A stretch of DNA of 32,706 bases from Alphaproteobacteria bacterium (GCA_947474005.1 CANJHI010000049.1:1-32706), one strand, 5' to 3'. Numbered from the stretch's first letter, positions 7,986-16,742 are shown. Program-made: numbers and translations. The notes: a model not told the origin generated them from the letters alone.

Positions 7986-8033
7986 CCATGAACATGAGCG
8001 CTCCCAGCAAGACAAGATATCCCGCCAGGATCA

Positions 8034-8085
8034 CCGGTTGTCCCAGCCGGCGTGCCGGTCGTCACAAAATCCACCAGGATCAAGG
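8034..8085 (+). promoter_or_regulatory. Predicted LytTR operator B (two 21-base-period repeats plus GATCAAGG box)
   Basis: CCGGTTGTCCCA (8034-8045) and CCGGTCGTCACA (8055-8066) repeat with a 21-base period and are followed after 12 bases by GATCAAGG (8078-8085). These are nearly the same bases, order and spacing as operator A. The first repeat differs from its counterpart by one base and the second is identical. A third repeat at 8013 is not convincing. The acyltransferase start codon follows 43 bases later. Confidence 0.68.
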
Positions 8086-8128
8086 ATTTGACCGGTAGGA
8101 GCAGGACGTCTCATCTTGGAGCCCCACC

Positions 8129-9307
8129 ATGTCCCCTACGATGTCCAACGCCGTCTCCAACACCCGCCGTGCCGATCTCGACTGGTTGCGTGTGATCGCC
8201 TTCGGGCTCCTGATCCTCTACCACGCCGGCATGGCGTGGTCGGGCTGGAGCTGGCACGTCACCAGCCCCGACAGCATCGACTGGCTGCGCGAGGCGATGC
8301 GGTTCCTCAATCGCTGGCGCATGCCGCTGATCTTCGTCGTCTCGGGGGCTGCGGTCATGCTGGCGCTGGGGGCACGGACGCCGGGATCGTTCGTCGCCGA
8401 CCGGCTGAAGCGTCTGCTGCTGCCGCTGGTGTTCGGCATGATCGTGCTGGTGCCGCCGCAGGTCTATCTAGAACGGCTGTACAGAGGGCAGTTCAGCGGC
8501 TCGTTCCTGCAATGGCTGCCGCAGGCATTCGACGGCACCTATCCCAACGGCAACACGAGCTGGCACCATCTCTGGTTCCTGGCCTACGTGCTGGTGCTGA
8601 CCCTCGTGCTGCTGCCCGTCTTCCTGTGGGCGCGCAGTGCCGGTGGACGTATCCGTCTGTCGCGCGCCGCGCACTTCACGGCCCGTACCGGGCTGCAGTG
8701 GACGATGGTGCTGCCGCTTGCCGCCTCGATCCTCTGGCTGGCGCCTCTCTCGCGCAACGTCAACGGCCTGATCGGCGACTGGCACGGCCTCGTCACCTAC
8801 GGCGCGCTTCTGCTCTACGGCGCCTTCCTGTTCGGATCTTCCGACCTCCTCGCGGCGCTGGAACGGCAGCGCTTCCTGTCGCTGGCCCTCGGCGTGGCAG
8901 CCTACGCGACGCTGTACACGGTGTTCATCGGCGGGGCGGTCCGGCCGGTCATTCCGGCCGACCTGCGTCCGGTTTACGCGCTCCTGTCGGCGGTCAACAC
9001 CATGGCCTGGCTGTTCGCCATCATCGGTTTTGCCCATCGCCATCTCGTGCGGCGGCCGGCCTTCCTCGCCGAGGCGACGGAGGCCGTCTATCCATTCTAC
9101 CTGCTGCACCAGACCGTGACGGTGATCGTGGTCTATTGGCTCCTGACCCTGGGCGTGCCGCCGGTCGCGGGCTTCTTCGGCGCGGTGCTGGCGACGTTCG
9201 TCGGCACCTGGGCGATTTATGCAGGTCTGGTGCGTCCCTGGCGCTGGATCCGGCCGCTTTTCGGCATGAAAGCAGGGGGCCGCCCGGCGATCCTGAAGCG
9301 GGCGTGA
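8129..9307 (+). CDS. Acyltransferase family 3 integral membrane protein
   Basis: A 392-residue polytopic membrane protein of the acyltransferase 3 / OpgC-like family. Near the N-terminus it shows RADLDWLRVIAFGLLILYHAGM, with the family histidine in the first membrane segment, then RWRMPLIFVVSG. Roughly ten hydrophobic segments follow, and FYLLHQTVTV is the typical late His motif. These enzymes move acyl groups across the membrane onto glycans or lipids. GGAG at 8118-8121 precedes ATG 8129; ATG 8141 is an alternative. It is separated from the oxidase by its own copy of the predicted LytTR operator, so both may be switched together by the membrane LytTR protein. The acceptor molecule is unknown. 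Confidence 0.86.
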   Translation: MSPTMSNAVSNTRRADLDWLRVIAFGLLILYHAGMAWSGWSWHVTSPDSIDWLREAMRFLNRWRMPLIFVVSGAAVMLALGARTPGSFVADRLKRLLLPLVFGMIVLVPPQVYLERLYRGQFSGSFLQWLPQAFDGTYPNGNTSWHHLWFLAYVLVLTLVLLPVFLWARSAGGRIRLSRAAHFTARTGLQWTMVLPLAASILWLAPLSRNVNGLIGDWHGLVTYGALLLYGAFLFGSSDLLAALERQRFLSLALGVAAYATLYTVFIGGAVRPVIPADLRPVYALLSAVNTMAWLFAIIGFAHRHLVRRPAFLAEATEAVYPFYLLHQTVTVIVVYWLLTLGVPPVAGFFGAVLATFVGTWAIYAGLVRPWRWIRPLFGMKAGGRPAILKRA

Positions 9308-9329
9308 TTGGTGCGGTGCGGCGGGGTCC

Positions 9330-9357
9330 TTGCCCCGGCCGCCTGCGAGCCTATAAA
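9330..9357 (+). promoter_or_regulatory. Predicted sigma70-type promoter of phaA
   Basis: TTGCCC (9330-9335) and TATAAA (9352-9357) are separated by 16 bases, in an otherwise very GC-rich gap. The predicted transcription start near 9364 leaves a leader of about 26 bases containing the AAGGAGGA ribosome site. This is the clearest -35/-10 pair in the window. Confidence 0.55.
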
Positions 9358-9389
9358 TATTGGGTAGGGCGGCACGCAAGGAGGACTAC

Positions 9390-10571
9390 ATGACCACGGA
9401 CATCGTCATCGCGAGCGCAGCGCGCACGCCCATCGGCTCGTTCAACGGTGCCTTCGGGGCCGTCCCGGCCCACGATCTCGGCAAGGCCGCGATCAAGGGC
9501 GCGCTGGAACGCGCCAATGTGAAGCCGGAGGAAGTCGACGAAGTCATCATGGGCCAGATCCTGACCGGCGGTCAGGGCCAGAACCCGGCCCGTCAGGCGG
9601 CCATCAATTCCGGCATCCCGGTCGAGAAGACCGCGCTCGGCATCAACCAGCTCTGTGGCTCGGGCCTGCGCGCCGTTGCCTTCGGCTGGCAGGCGATCAA
9701 GAACGGCGACGCCAACATCATGGTGGTCGGCGGCCAGGAGAGCATGAGCCAGGCGCCGCACGTCGCTCACATGCGCGACGGCACCAAGATGGGCGACTTC
9801 AAGATGGTCGACTCGATGATCAAGGACGGCCTGTGGGATGCCTTCAACGGCTACCACATGGGCAACACCGCCGAGAACGTGGCGCAGAAATACCAGATCA
9901 CCCGCCTCGAGCAGGACGCCTTCGCGGCCTCCTCGCAGAACAAGGCCGAGGCGGCGCAGAAGTCGGGCCGCTTCAAGGACGAGATCGTTCCGGTCACGGT
10001 GAAGACCCGCAAGGGCGATGTCGTGGTCGACACCGACGAGTTCCCGCGCCACGGCACGACCGCCGAGTCGCTGGCCAAACTGCGCCCGGCCTTCACCAAG
10101 GAAGGCGGCTCGGTCACGGCCGGCAATGCCTCGGGCATCAACGATGGCGCGGCGGCCTTGGTGCTGATGAGCGCCGACGAAGCCAAGAAGCGCGGCGTGA
10201 CGCCGCTCGCCAGGATCGTGTCGTGGGCGACCACGGGCGTCGATCCCAAGGTCATGGGCATCGGTCCGGTCACCGCCTCGCAGGCGGCGCTGAAGAAGGC
10301 CGGCTGGACCGTGAAGGACCTCGACCTCGTCGAAGCCAACGAGGCCTTTGCCGCGCAGGCGCTGGCCGTCGGCAAGGAACTCGGCCTCGATCCGACCAAG
10401 CTCAACGTCAACGGCGGCGCGATCGCGCTCGGCCATCCGATCGGCGCCTCGGGTGCGCGCGTGCTGACGACGCTGCTCTTCGAGATGCAGAAGCGCGATG
10501 CAAAGAAGGGCTTGGCCACCCTCTGCATCGGTGGCGGCATGGGCATCGCCATGTGCGTCCAGCGCGATTAA
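9390..10571 (+). CDS. phaA: Acetyl-CoA acetyltransferase (beta-ketothiolase)
   Basis: A 393-residue biosynthetic thiolase that condenses two acetyl-CoA into acetoacetyl-CoA, the first step of PHB synthesis. Catalytic residues are in place: Cys89 in [11 protein letters not shown], His349 in [16 protein letters not shown] and Cys379 in [11 protein letters not shown]. This is the same spacing as in Zoogloea thiolase. ATG 9390 follows AAGGAGGA (9378-9385). phaB lies 2.5 kb downstream on the same strand, separated by three minus-strand genes, so the two are not one operon. A catabolic role (atoB-like) cannot be excluded from sequence alone. Two hairpins follow the stop. Confidence 0.95.
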   Translation: MTTDIVIASAARTPIGSFNGAFGAVPAHDLGKAAIKGALERANVKPEEVDEVIMGQILTGGQGQNPARQAAINSGIPVEKTALGINQLCGSGLRAVAFGWQAIKNGDANIMVVGGQESMSQAPHVAHMRDGTKMGDFKMVDSMIKDGLWDAFNGYHMGNTAENVAQKYQITRLEQDAFAASSQNKAEAAQKSGRFKDEIVPVTVKTRKGDVVVDTDEFPRHGTTAESLAKLRPAFTKEGGSVTAGNASGINDGAAALVLMSADEAKKRGVTPLARIVSWATTGVDPKVMGIGPVTASQAALKKAGWTVKDLDLVEANEAFAAQALAVGKELGLDPTKLNVNGGAIALGHPIGASGARVLTTLLFEMQKRDAKKGLATLCIGGGMGIAMCVQRD

Positions 10572-10591
10572 CTCGGTCGTTATTCTTCCCT

Positions 10592-10640
10592 TTTGCGGAG
10601 TCCGCAAAGTCGGTGCTAGGTCGCAATGCGACCTAGCACC
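10592..10640. terminator. Two adjacent perfect hairpins between convergent genes
   Basis: TTTGCGGA (10592-10599) pairs with TCCGCAAA (10601-10608). Immediately after, the 14-base arm at 10612-10625 (GGTGCTAGGTCGCA) pairs perfectly with 10627-10640. The site lies between the convergent phaA and lipoprotein genes. There is no clear T run on either side, so a bidirectional transcription end is a guess from position. The second inverted repeat could equally be a protein-binding site. Confidence 0.5.
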
Positions 10641-10692
10641 TGAAGTGCCTTCGTCTTACGAGGGCGATGGGGTCATGACCCTCGGGCGCCCG

Positions 10693-11160
10693 TCATTGAG
10701 GTTCGACCGGGAGATAATTTCCGACGGCTTGGCTCTTGCGGACCAGGCGGCGGCCCTCGGCCTGGGAAATCTCCTGGAGCTCGGCATTGCCCGGCGGCTT
10801 GGCCTCGATCAGGAAGAAGCGGCTCTGCCCGGCATTGGTGGTGATGATGAGTTCGGTGCTGCTGCCCTCGGATCCGTAAGCCCGGAAATCGTAGAGCGAT
10901 GGCTTCAGGTCGAGGCGCGTCCAGGTGAGACCCGAGAGGCTGCCGACCGGCTGCTGGCCCATGATGAAGCTGAGCGGCGTGGGGTTCTGACTGGGATCGT
11001 CGCGGATGATGTAGACCGCGGCCATGCCAGGGTTCGGCTGATAAAAGTTCTTGCCGTAGGCCCGCTCAGCCTCCGAATTTCCCCCTATGTTTCCGTTTTC
11101 ACCACGGGCGCAGGCCACGACCGACAGGGCGAGCGCAGCGGCAATCAACAACTTCGTCAT
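10693..11160 (-). CDS. Putative DUF2846-like lipoprotein
   Basis: A 155-residue protein with a lipoprotein signal: hydrophobic LLIAAALALSVVAC, with Cys17 as the lipidated residue. The mature part has beta-rich stretches AAVYIIRDD, GSLSGLTWTRLDLKP and SRFFLIEA that resemble DUF2846 envelope proteins, which are of unknown function. It should be anchored in the cell envelope. The family assignment is from the overall pattern only. It is convergent with phaA. Confidence 0.72.
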   Translation of the reverse strand: MTKLLIAAALALSVVACARGENGNIGGNSEAERAYGKNFYQPNPGMAAVYIIRDDPSQNPTPLSFIMGQQPVGSLSGLTWTRLDLKPSLYDFRAYGSEGSSTELIITTNAGQSRFFLIEAKPPGNAELQEISQAEGRRLVRKSQAVGNYLPVEPQ

Positions 11161-11235
11161 GCAACGACCTCCGTGCCTAAGGTCCGATGGCTGTGCCTGC
11201 GGGTCAAGCGGGCTGGTGTCGCGCTTGGCTAAGGC

Positions 11236-11712
11236 CTAAAGGCCGAGGTCGCTGAGGCCGGGATGATCGGCGGGCCGTGGCCCCGGGGCCGGCCAGTGGA
11301 ACTTGCGCTCGGCTGGCGCGATCGGGAGGTCGTTGATCGAGGCGTGCCGGCGGCGCATCAGGCCGCGCGCGTCGAACTCCCAGTTCTCATTGCCGTAGGA
11401 GCAGAACCAGTGGCCCGAATCGTCGCGCCATTCGTAGGCGAAACGCACGGCAATGCGATTGCCGCCGTGGGCCCAGAGTTCCTTGATCAGCCGGTAGTCG
11501 AGCTCGCGGGCCCATTTGCGGGTGAGGAAGGCTTCTATGGCAGGGCGGCCCTCGAAGAATTCGGACCGGTTCCGCCAGACGCTGTCGGCGGTGTAGGCGA
11601 GCGCGATACGTTCGGGATTACGGCCGTTCCAGCCGTCCTCCGCGGCCCGCACCTTGGTGCGGGCGGTCTCGTCGGTGAAGGGCGGCAGTGGCGGGCGTGG
11701 GGCGTCGGTCAT
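11236..11712 (-). CDS. DUF1348 (NTF2/SnoaL-like) protein
   Basis: A 158-residue protein matching the DUF1348 pattern: [45 protein letters not shown] and [14 protein letters not shown]. The fold is predicted to be the NTF2/SnoaL cone, a small cytoplasmic pocket protein; the function is not known. The frame is open to 11748, but ATG 11712 gives the usual family start (MTDAP...). It lies 60 bases downstream of the MFS transporter gene and may be co-transcribed with it. Confidence 0.85.
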   Translation of the reverse strand: MTDAPRPPLPPFTDETARTKVRAAEDGWNGRNPERIALAYTADSVWRNRSEFFEGRPAIEAFLTRKWARELDYRLIKELWAHGGNRIAVRFAYEWRDDSGHWFCSYGNENWEFDARGLMRRRHASINDLPIAPAERKFHWPAPGPRPADHPGLSDLGL

Positions 11713-11772
11713 GGCGCCACTGTCGGAGCATCGTGGCGGCCCCGTCAATCGGCCCCGTCAATCAATGACGCC

Positions 11773-12981
11773 TCAGGCGCCGGCCGGTGCCGGCATCGCC
11801 TGAAGACGGGCGAGCGGCGAGACCAGGATCGCCAGCGTCGACAGGACGAACGAGACGGCAACCAGAACGAGCGCGGCCTCGACGCCTGAATGGGCGGCGA
11901 GCGCGCCGGCCACCAGCGCGCCCAGTGGCCGCACGCCATAGGTTGCCGTCTGGATCGTGGCGTTGACGCGACCCTGCATGTGCGCAGGCGTCACGAGCTG
12001 ACGCACGGTGGTCTGGCAGATCGCCCACAGCATCGGCCCGAAACCGATCAGGAAGAAGCCAGCGGCAGGCACGGCCGGTCCGGACGACTGCGGCGCGATC
12101 AGGAACAGGGCGATGCCCACCACCGAGATCGCCGGTCCGAAGATCAGGGTCACGAGCGGCGGCAGCCAGCGCGACGAATAGGGTGCTGTGAGCGCGCCCA
12201 GGATGAGGCCGGCACCGAGCGCCGATTGGGCGAGGCCCATGGCGGCGGGGTCGAGCTTCAGGATGCCCAACGCCAGCGGCGCCCAGATCGCCAGCAGGGC
12301 GAAGAAGGCGAAGTTCCAGAAGATGGCGCAGAGACCAATGCCGCGCAGCAAGGGGTGGGCCATCACGAAGGCGGCGCCCACCTTGATCGACTGGACGAAC
12401 GACGGGCGCGGGCCTGCGAGGGCCGGCGCCGGCGCCTTCGGCAGCGCCAGGACGCAGGCCACGGCCAGCGCGGCACCGGCCGCTGCGAGGGCGTAGCCCC
12501 AGGTCGGTGACAGGTGCTGCGCGAGAAGTCCGGCCACAAAGGGGGCGGCAAGGCTGATGATGGCGCGCGCCAGTTCGAGGCGGGCGTTGGCGCGCGGCAG
12601 GTCGGTCGGCGGTACCAGGCTCGGCAGCAGCGAGACTGATGTCAGGACGTAGACCACGGTACCGGCCGCGCCCGCGAAAGCGGCGACGCCCAGCAGCACG
12701 GTGATGCCGAGGGCGGCGGCGGCGACCGCGGCGAGGCAAGCGATAAACCCCAGGCCGAGGGCTGCGACCAGCAGGTTGCGCCGCGGATAGCGGTCGACCC
12801 AGGCGCCGGCGGGGAGTGAGAGCAGGAGCCAGGCGGCACTTTGTGCCCCAATCAGCAAGCCGAGCGTGCCCGGTCCCTCGCCCAGGACGAGGGTTGCGGT
12901 CAGCGGCAGGGTGGCGAGCGCCAGTTGGTCGGCGGTGTGGGTCCCGGCGGCAGCGCCGAGCAGGGCGGCAAAAGGTTTCAT
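11773..12981 (-). CDS. MFS transporter (EntS/MFS_3-like exporter)
   Basis: A 402-residue major facilitator superfamily protein with about 12 hydrophobic segments. The loop between segments 2 and 3 has the conserved GAWVDRYPRRNLL signature (GxxxDrxxRR). The second half repeats the pattern, with MQGRVNATIQTATYGVRPLGALVAG typical of the MFS_3 (enterobactin exporter-like) group. It is probably a drug or metabolite exporter; the substrate cannot be named. It is divergent from phaB, with 105 bases between the starts. Confidence 0.87.
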   Translation of the reverse strand: MKPFAALLGAAAGTHTADQLALATLPLTATLVLGEGPGTLGLLIGAQSAAWLLLSLPAGAWVDRYPRRNLLVAALGLGFIACLAAVAAAALGITVLLGVAAFAGAAGTVVYVLTSVSLLPSLVPPTDLPRANARLELARAIISLAAPFVAGLLAQHLSPTWGYALAAAGAALAVACVLALPKAPAPALAGPRPSFVQSIKVGAAFVMAHPLLRGIGLCAIFWNFAFFALLAIWAPLALGILKLDPAAMGLAQSALGAGLILGALTAPYSSRWLPPLVTLIFGPAISVVGIALFLIAPQSSGPAVPAAGFFLIGFGPMLWAICQTTVRQLVTPAHMQGRVNATIQTATYGVRPLGALVAGALAAHSGVEAALVLVAVSFVLSTLAILVSPLARLQAMPAPAGA

Positions 12982-13086
12982 GGCTGCCGTTCTATGACCG
13001 GCCGGCTGATGCCTCTATCCGGCACCGGCTGTGAATTCGGATGGAACCGGCTAGAGTGCGCGGGCGGCATGTCTTGGGAGGAAAAA

Positions 13087-13812
13087 ATGGCTCAAAGAGT
13101 TGCAGTGGTAACGGGCGGAACGCGCGGCATCGGCGGCGCCATCTCGCGCATGTTGAAGGACAAGAACTACAAGGTCGCCGCCACCTATGCCGGCAATGAG
13201 GACGCGGCCCAGAAATTCAAGGGCGAGACCGGCATCGCGGTCTACAAGTTCGATGTCGGCGACTTCGCTGCCTGCCAGACGGTGATCGCGCAGATCGAGA
13301 AGGATCTGGGGCCGGTCGACGTGCTGGTGAACAATGCCGGCATCACCCGCGACTCGACCATGCGCCGGTTGACGCGCGACATGTGGGATGCCGTCATCGA
13401 CACCAATCTTGGCTCCTGCTTCAACATGAGCAAGGCGGTGTGGGAAGGCATGAACACACGGGGCTTCGGCCGCATCGTCAACATCGGCTCGATCAACGGC
13501 CAGGGCGGACAGTACGGCCAGGTGAACTATGCCGCCGCCAAGTCGGGCATCCACGGTTTCACCAAGGCGCTGGCGCAGGAAGGCGCGTCGAAGGGCATTA
13601 CCGTGAACGCCATCGCCCCGGGCTACACCGAGACCGATATGGTCGCGGCGGTGCCGGCCAACGTGCTGGAGAAGATCGTCGCCAAGATCCCGGTCGGCCG
13701 ACTCGGCAAGGCCGAGGAGATCGGCCGCGGCGTGATGTTCCTGATCGCCGACGACGCGGGTTTCATCACCGGCTCGACGCTGTCGATCAACGGCGGCCAG
13801 CATATGTACTGA
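13087..13812 (+). CDS. phaB: Acetoacetyl-CoA reductase (NADPH)
   Basis: A 241-residue short-chain dehydrogenase. The TGGTRGIG cofactor motif is at 9-16, NNAG at 82-85, and the catalytic triad Ser135 (GSINGQ), Tyr148 and Lys152 (YAAAK) follows. The segment SINGQGGQYGQVNY is characteristic of PhaB rather than FabG. It reduces acetoacetyl-CoA to (R)-3-hydroxybutyryl-CoA, the monomer used by the PHA synthase at 3854-5140. GGGAGG at 13076-13081 sets the ATG; the long upstream open frame is not coding. A strong intrinsic terminator follows. Confidence 0.95.
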   Translation: MAQRVAVVTGGTRGIGGAISRMLKDKNYKVAATYAGNEDAAQKFKGETGIAVYKFDVGDFAACQTVIAQIEKDLGPVDVLVNNAGITRDSTMRRLTRDMWDAVIDTNLGSCFNMSKAVWEGMNTRGFGRIVNIGSINGQGGQYGQVNYAAAKSGIHGFTKALAQEGASKGITVNAIAPGYTETDMVAAVPANVLEKIVAKIPVGRLGKAEEIGRGVMFLIADDAGFITGSTLSINGGQHMY

Positions 13813-13837
13813 CAATCGGGCGGGAGACGCCATGATG

Positions 13838-13870
13838 GGGCCGGCGCCGCGCGCCGGCCCTTTTTGTTTT
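13838..13870 (+). terminator. Rho-independent terminator after phaB
   Basis: GGGCCGGCGC (13838-13847) pairs perfectly with GCGCCGGCCC (13851-13860) across a 3-base loop and is followed directly by TTTTTGTTTT. This is a textbook intrinsic terminator and the strongest in the window. It separates phaB from the AhpD-tam-ggt-rlmI operon. Confidence 0.92.
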
Positions 13871-13883
13871 GCGGGAGCGATCG

Positions 13884-14282
13884 ATGGCCAAATTGACCGA
13901 ATACAAGGACATGAATCCGCGCGCCAAGGCAGTGGTCGACGGCATCGCGCAGGCGCGCGGCACCGATCCCGCCGGCATCAACAATGTGTGGAAGGCGCTG
14001 GCCCGCCATCCCGACGTCATGGAGCGCTTCGCCGCCGAGATGAAGGCGGTGATGGCGCCGGGCAAGCTCGACGGTCTCACCAAGGAGTTGATCTATCTCG
14101 CCGTCTCGGTCGCCAATCAGTGCGACTACTGCATCAATTCGCACGGCTACATGGCACGGCAGAAGGGCATGACCGACGAGATGTACGGCGAGTTCATGGC
14201 TGTCGTGCTTGCAGCGCAGAAGGGCAACAAGATCGCGACGGGGTATCGTGTCCCGATCGATGCCGCTTTCGAGGAGAAGTGA
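13884..14282 (+). CDS. Carboxymuconolactone decarboxylase / AhpD-like protein
   Basis: A 132-residue helical protein of the CMD/AhpD family. The redox motif is Cys80-Asp-Tyr-Cys83 with His87 (QCDYCINSH), as in peroxidase-type AhpD proteins, in which these cysteines do thiol-disulfide chemistry. The GGGAG ribosome site at 13873-13877 supports ATG 13884. It is the first gene after the phaB terminator and is followed by tam after a single base, so it probably leads an operon. The physiological partner is unknown; an alkylhydroperoxidase role is inferred from the motif. Confidence 0.88.
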   Translation: MAKLTEYKDMNPRAKAVVDGIAQARGTDPAGINNVWKALARHPDVMERFAAEMKAVMAPGKLDGLTKELIYLAVSVANQCDYCINSHGYMARQKGMTDEMYGEFMAVVLAAQKGNKIATGYRVPIDAAFEEK

Positions 14283-14283
14283 C

Positions 14284-15090
14284 GTGAGTTCTGGAACGAC
14301 CCAAATGGTCTGGGATGCCAACCTCTACCTGAAGTTCGCCGACGCGCGCGTGCGACCCGCGTTAGACCTGATGGGGCGCCTCGATCCGGCCAATGGCGCC
14401 AGGCCGGGCCACGCGATCTACGATCTCGGCTGCGGCGCCGGCAACATCTCGCGCCTCCTGGCCGAACGCTTTCCCACGGCGGAGATCGTCGGCATCGATT
14501 CGTCGGAGGAGATGCTGGCCAAGGCGCGCACGCAGACGACCGACAGCCGCGTCACTTTTGCCAAAGGTGATCTCGCACATTTCAAGCCGGGCAAGCCGCC
14601 GGGCATCCTCTACAGCAACGCCGCCTATCATTGGCTCGAGGGGCACATCGACATGTTCCCCGGCCTGATGAAGCTGCTGCCGTCGGGCGGCCAGCTCGCC
14701 ATCCAGATGCCGCGCAACCACGAAGCGCCCTCGCATGCGCTGATGCGCAAGGCGGCCGAATCAGGGCCGTGGCGCGACAAGCTCGCCGGCGTGCGCACGA
14801 TCCGGCCCGTCCTCGAACCGGCGCGCTATTACGACGTTCTGAAACCGCTCTGCTCCGACTTGGAAGTCTGGGAGACGATCTATCAGCAGCCGCTCACCGG
14901 CAAGGATCCGGTGGCGCAGTTCACTGCCGGCACCGGGTTGCGGCCCTACCTCGACCTGCTGCAGGAGCCGGAGCGGACGCAATTCTACGAGACTTACGCT
15001 GCCCTGCTCGCCGAGGCCTATCCGATGCGCGCCGACGGCATCACGATCTTTCCCTTCCGGCGGCTGTTCATCGTGGCGCGTCGCGCATGA
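14284..15090 (+). CDS. tam: Trans-aconitate 2-methyltransferase
   Basis: A 268-residue SAM-dependent methyltransferase. Motif I is YDLGCGAGN (46-54) and the acidic SAM-ribose residue is Asp72 in GIDSSEEML. YSNAAYHWLEGH, LPSGGQLAIQMPRN and the C-terminal FPFRRLFIVARR match Tam, which methylates trans-aconitate formed spontaneously from the TCA intermediate cis-aconitate. The GTG start at 14284 follows GAGGAG at 14271-14276, which lies inside the end of the AhpD-like gene. ATG 14308 is an alternative. The stop overlaps the ggt start by 4 bases (ATGA). Confidence 0.9.
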   Translation: MSSGTTQMVWDANLYLKFADARVRPALDLMGRLDPANGARPGHAIYDLGCGAGNISRLLAERFPTAEIVGIDSSEEMLAKARTQTTDSRVTFAKGDLAHFKPGKPPGILYSNAAYHWLEGHIDMFPGLMKLLPSGGQLAIQMPRNHEAPSHALMRKAAESGPWRDKLAGVRTIRPVLEPARYYDVLKPLCSDLEVWETIYQQPLTGKDPVAQFTAGTGLRPYLDLLQEPERTQFYETYAALLAEAYPMRADGITIFPFRRLFIVARRA

Positions 15091-16742
15091 GACTGCGCCG
15101 CCTGCTCGCCGCCCTGGCGGTGCTGCTGGCGGTCTGCCGCGCGCAGGCCGGCCTGGCGGCGCCGCAGGCGATGGTGGCGGCGGCACATCCCCTGGCTGTC
15201 GAGGCCGGACTGGAAGTGCTGCGGCGCGGCGGATCCGCCGTCGATGCGGCGATCGCGGTGCAGATGGTGCTGGGTGTCGTCGAGCCGCAGGCCTCAGGAA
15301 TCGGTGGCGGCGGTTTCCTCCTGCACTACGACGGGGGGACGCACGCGCTCATGGTCTACGACGGCCGCGAGACGGCGCCGGCCGGCGCCACGCCCACGAT
15401 GTTCCTCGGTCCCAACGGCAAGCCCCTCGGCTTTCGCGAGGCCGTCGTTTCCGGCATTTCCGTCGGCGTCCCTGGCGCGCTCGCCATGCTGGAGCTCGCG
15501 CACAAGGAGCACGGCAAGCTTCTCTGGAAGGAACTCTTCGAGCCCGCGATCAGTATTGCCCGCGACGGCTTCGACGTGCCGCCACGGCTCGCGGCCTGGC
15601 TGAGCCGCATTCCGGGACTGCGCGAAGAACCCGGCATCCGCTCGGTCTATTTCAATGCTGAAGGATCGCTCCGGAAGGCCGGCGAGCGCATCGCCAATCC
15701 CGATCTCGCCGAGACGATGCGCCTGATCGCCGATCAAGGTCCGGATGCCTTTTACCGCGGCGCGATTGCGGCCGAGATGGTGGACCGCGTGCGCGGCCAC
15801 GCGAGGCCCGGCACGCTTTCGCTGGCCGATCTCGCCGACTATCGTCCGATCAAGCGCGACGCGCTGTGTGGCCCATATCGTCTCTGGGTGGTTTGCGGCA
15901 TGCCGCCGCCATCCTCGGGCGGCATCGCGATCCTGGAGGTGCTGGGATTGCTCGAGCCCTTCGATATCTGGCGCGACACGCCCAACGACCTGCGCTCGAT
16001 CCATCTGATCGCCGAGGCGAGCCGGCTCGCCTTTGCCGATCGGGACCGCTACATCGCCGATCCGGCCTTCGTGAAGGTGCCGGTAGAAGGCCTGCTGTCG
16101 CCCGCCTACATCGCGGAGCGCCGTGGGTTGATCTCGGTGGATCGCAGCATGGGCAAGATCGGCCCCGGCGTGCCGCCGGGCTATGTCGAGCGCGGCACCA
16201 GCCACATGAGCATCGTCGACCGCTGGGGCAATGCCGTCGCCTTCACGACCACCATCGAAGCGCCGTTCGGTGCCCAGATCATGGTGCGCGGCTTCCTGCT
16301 CAACAACGAACTGACAGATTTCTCGCCGGTGCCCGAGGCCGACGGCAAGCCGGTCGCCAACCGGGTCGAGCCGGGCAAGCGGCCGCGTTCGTCGATGTCG
16401 CCGACGCTGGTCTTCGACCGCGACAAGAGATTGGTAGCGGTCCTGGGCTCGGCGGGCGGGGCGCGCATCATCGGCGATACGCTCCAGGCGCTGATCGGCA
16501 TGCTCGACTGGAATTTGCCGGTTTCTGCAGCAATCGCGCTACCACGTGTGATCAACGCCAACGGCCCGACCGAACTGGAGGCGGGCACGCCGCTGGCTGG
16601 TCTGGCAGACGGCTTGCGCGGCTTGGGCCATCAAGTACAAGTCCGCGGGCATGAGGGCGGCCTCACCGGCATTCGCCGGATGGGCGACGGTTGGGAGGGC
16701 GGTGCCGATCCCCGTCGCGATGGCGTCGCCCGGGGAGAATAG
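15087..16742 (+). CDS. ggt: Gamma-glutamyltranspeptidase
   Basis: A 551-residue precursor with a Sec signal peptide (about 1-25, RLRRLLAALAVLLAV...AQA). Thr371 in TSHMSIVD is the conserved autoprocessing site and N-terminal nucleophile of the small subunit. Arg94 in DGRETAP corresponds to the residue that binds the glutamate carboxylate, and GSAGGARI contains the oxyanion glycines. It acts in the periplasm, cleaving gamma-glutamyl bonds such as that of glutathione. The length is close to the usual 550-580. It overlaps tam by 4 bases and is followed by rlmI after 1 base, so all are likely one operon. Confidence 0.94.
   Translation: MRLRRLLAALAVLLAVCRAQAGLAAPQAMVAAAHPLAVEAGLEVLRRGGSAVDAAIAVQMVLGVVEPQASGIGGGGFLLHYDGGTHALMVYDGRETAPAGATPTMFLGPNGKPLGFREAVVSGISVGVPGALAMLELAHKEHGKLLWKELFEPAISIARDGFDVPPRLAAWLSRIPGLREEPGIRSVYFNAEGSLRKAGERIANPDLAETMRLIADQGPDAFYRGAIAAEMVDRVRGHARPGTLSLADLADYRPIKRDALCGPYRLWVVCGMPPPSSGGIAILEVLGLLEPFDIWRDTPNDLRSIHLIAEASRLAFADRDRYIADPAFVKVPVEGLLSPAYIAERRGLISVDRSMGKIGPGVPPGYVERGTSHMSIVDRWGNAVAFTTTIEAPFGAQIMVRGFLLNNELTDFSPVPEADGKPVANRVEPGKRPRSSMSPTLVFDRDKRLVAVLGSAGGARIIGDTLQALIGMLDWNLPVSAAIALPRVINANGPTELEAGTPLAGLADGLRGLGHQVQVRGHEGGLTGIRRMGDGWEGGADPRRDGVARGE

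Noticed and set aside
8013-8024. Third LytTR repeat in operator B
   Set aside because: Only about half of the bases match the repeat at the 21-base register, near what chance would give.
13029-13057. phaB promoter (CTGTGA - 17 - TAGAGT)
   Set aside because: Both hexamers are poor matches; not distinguishable from background.
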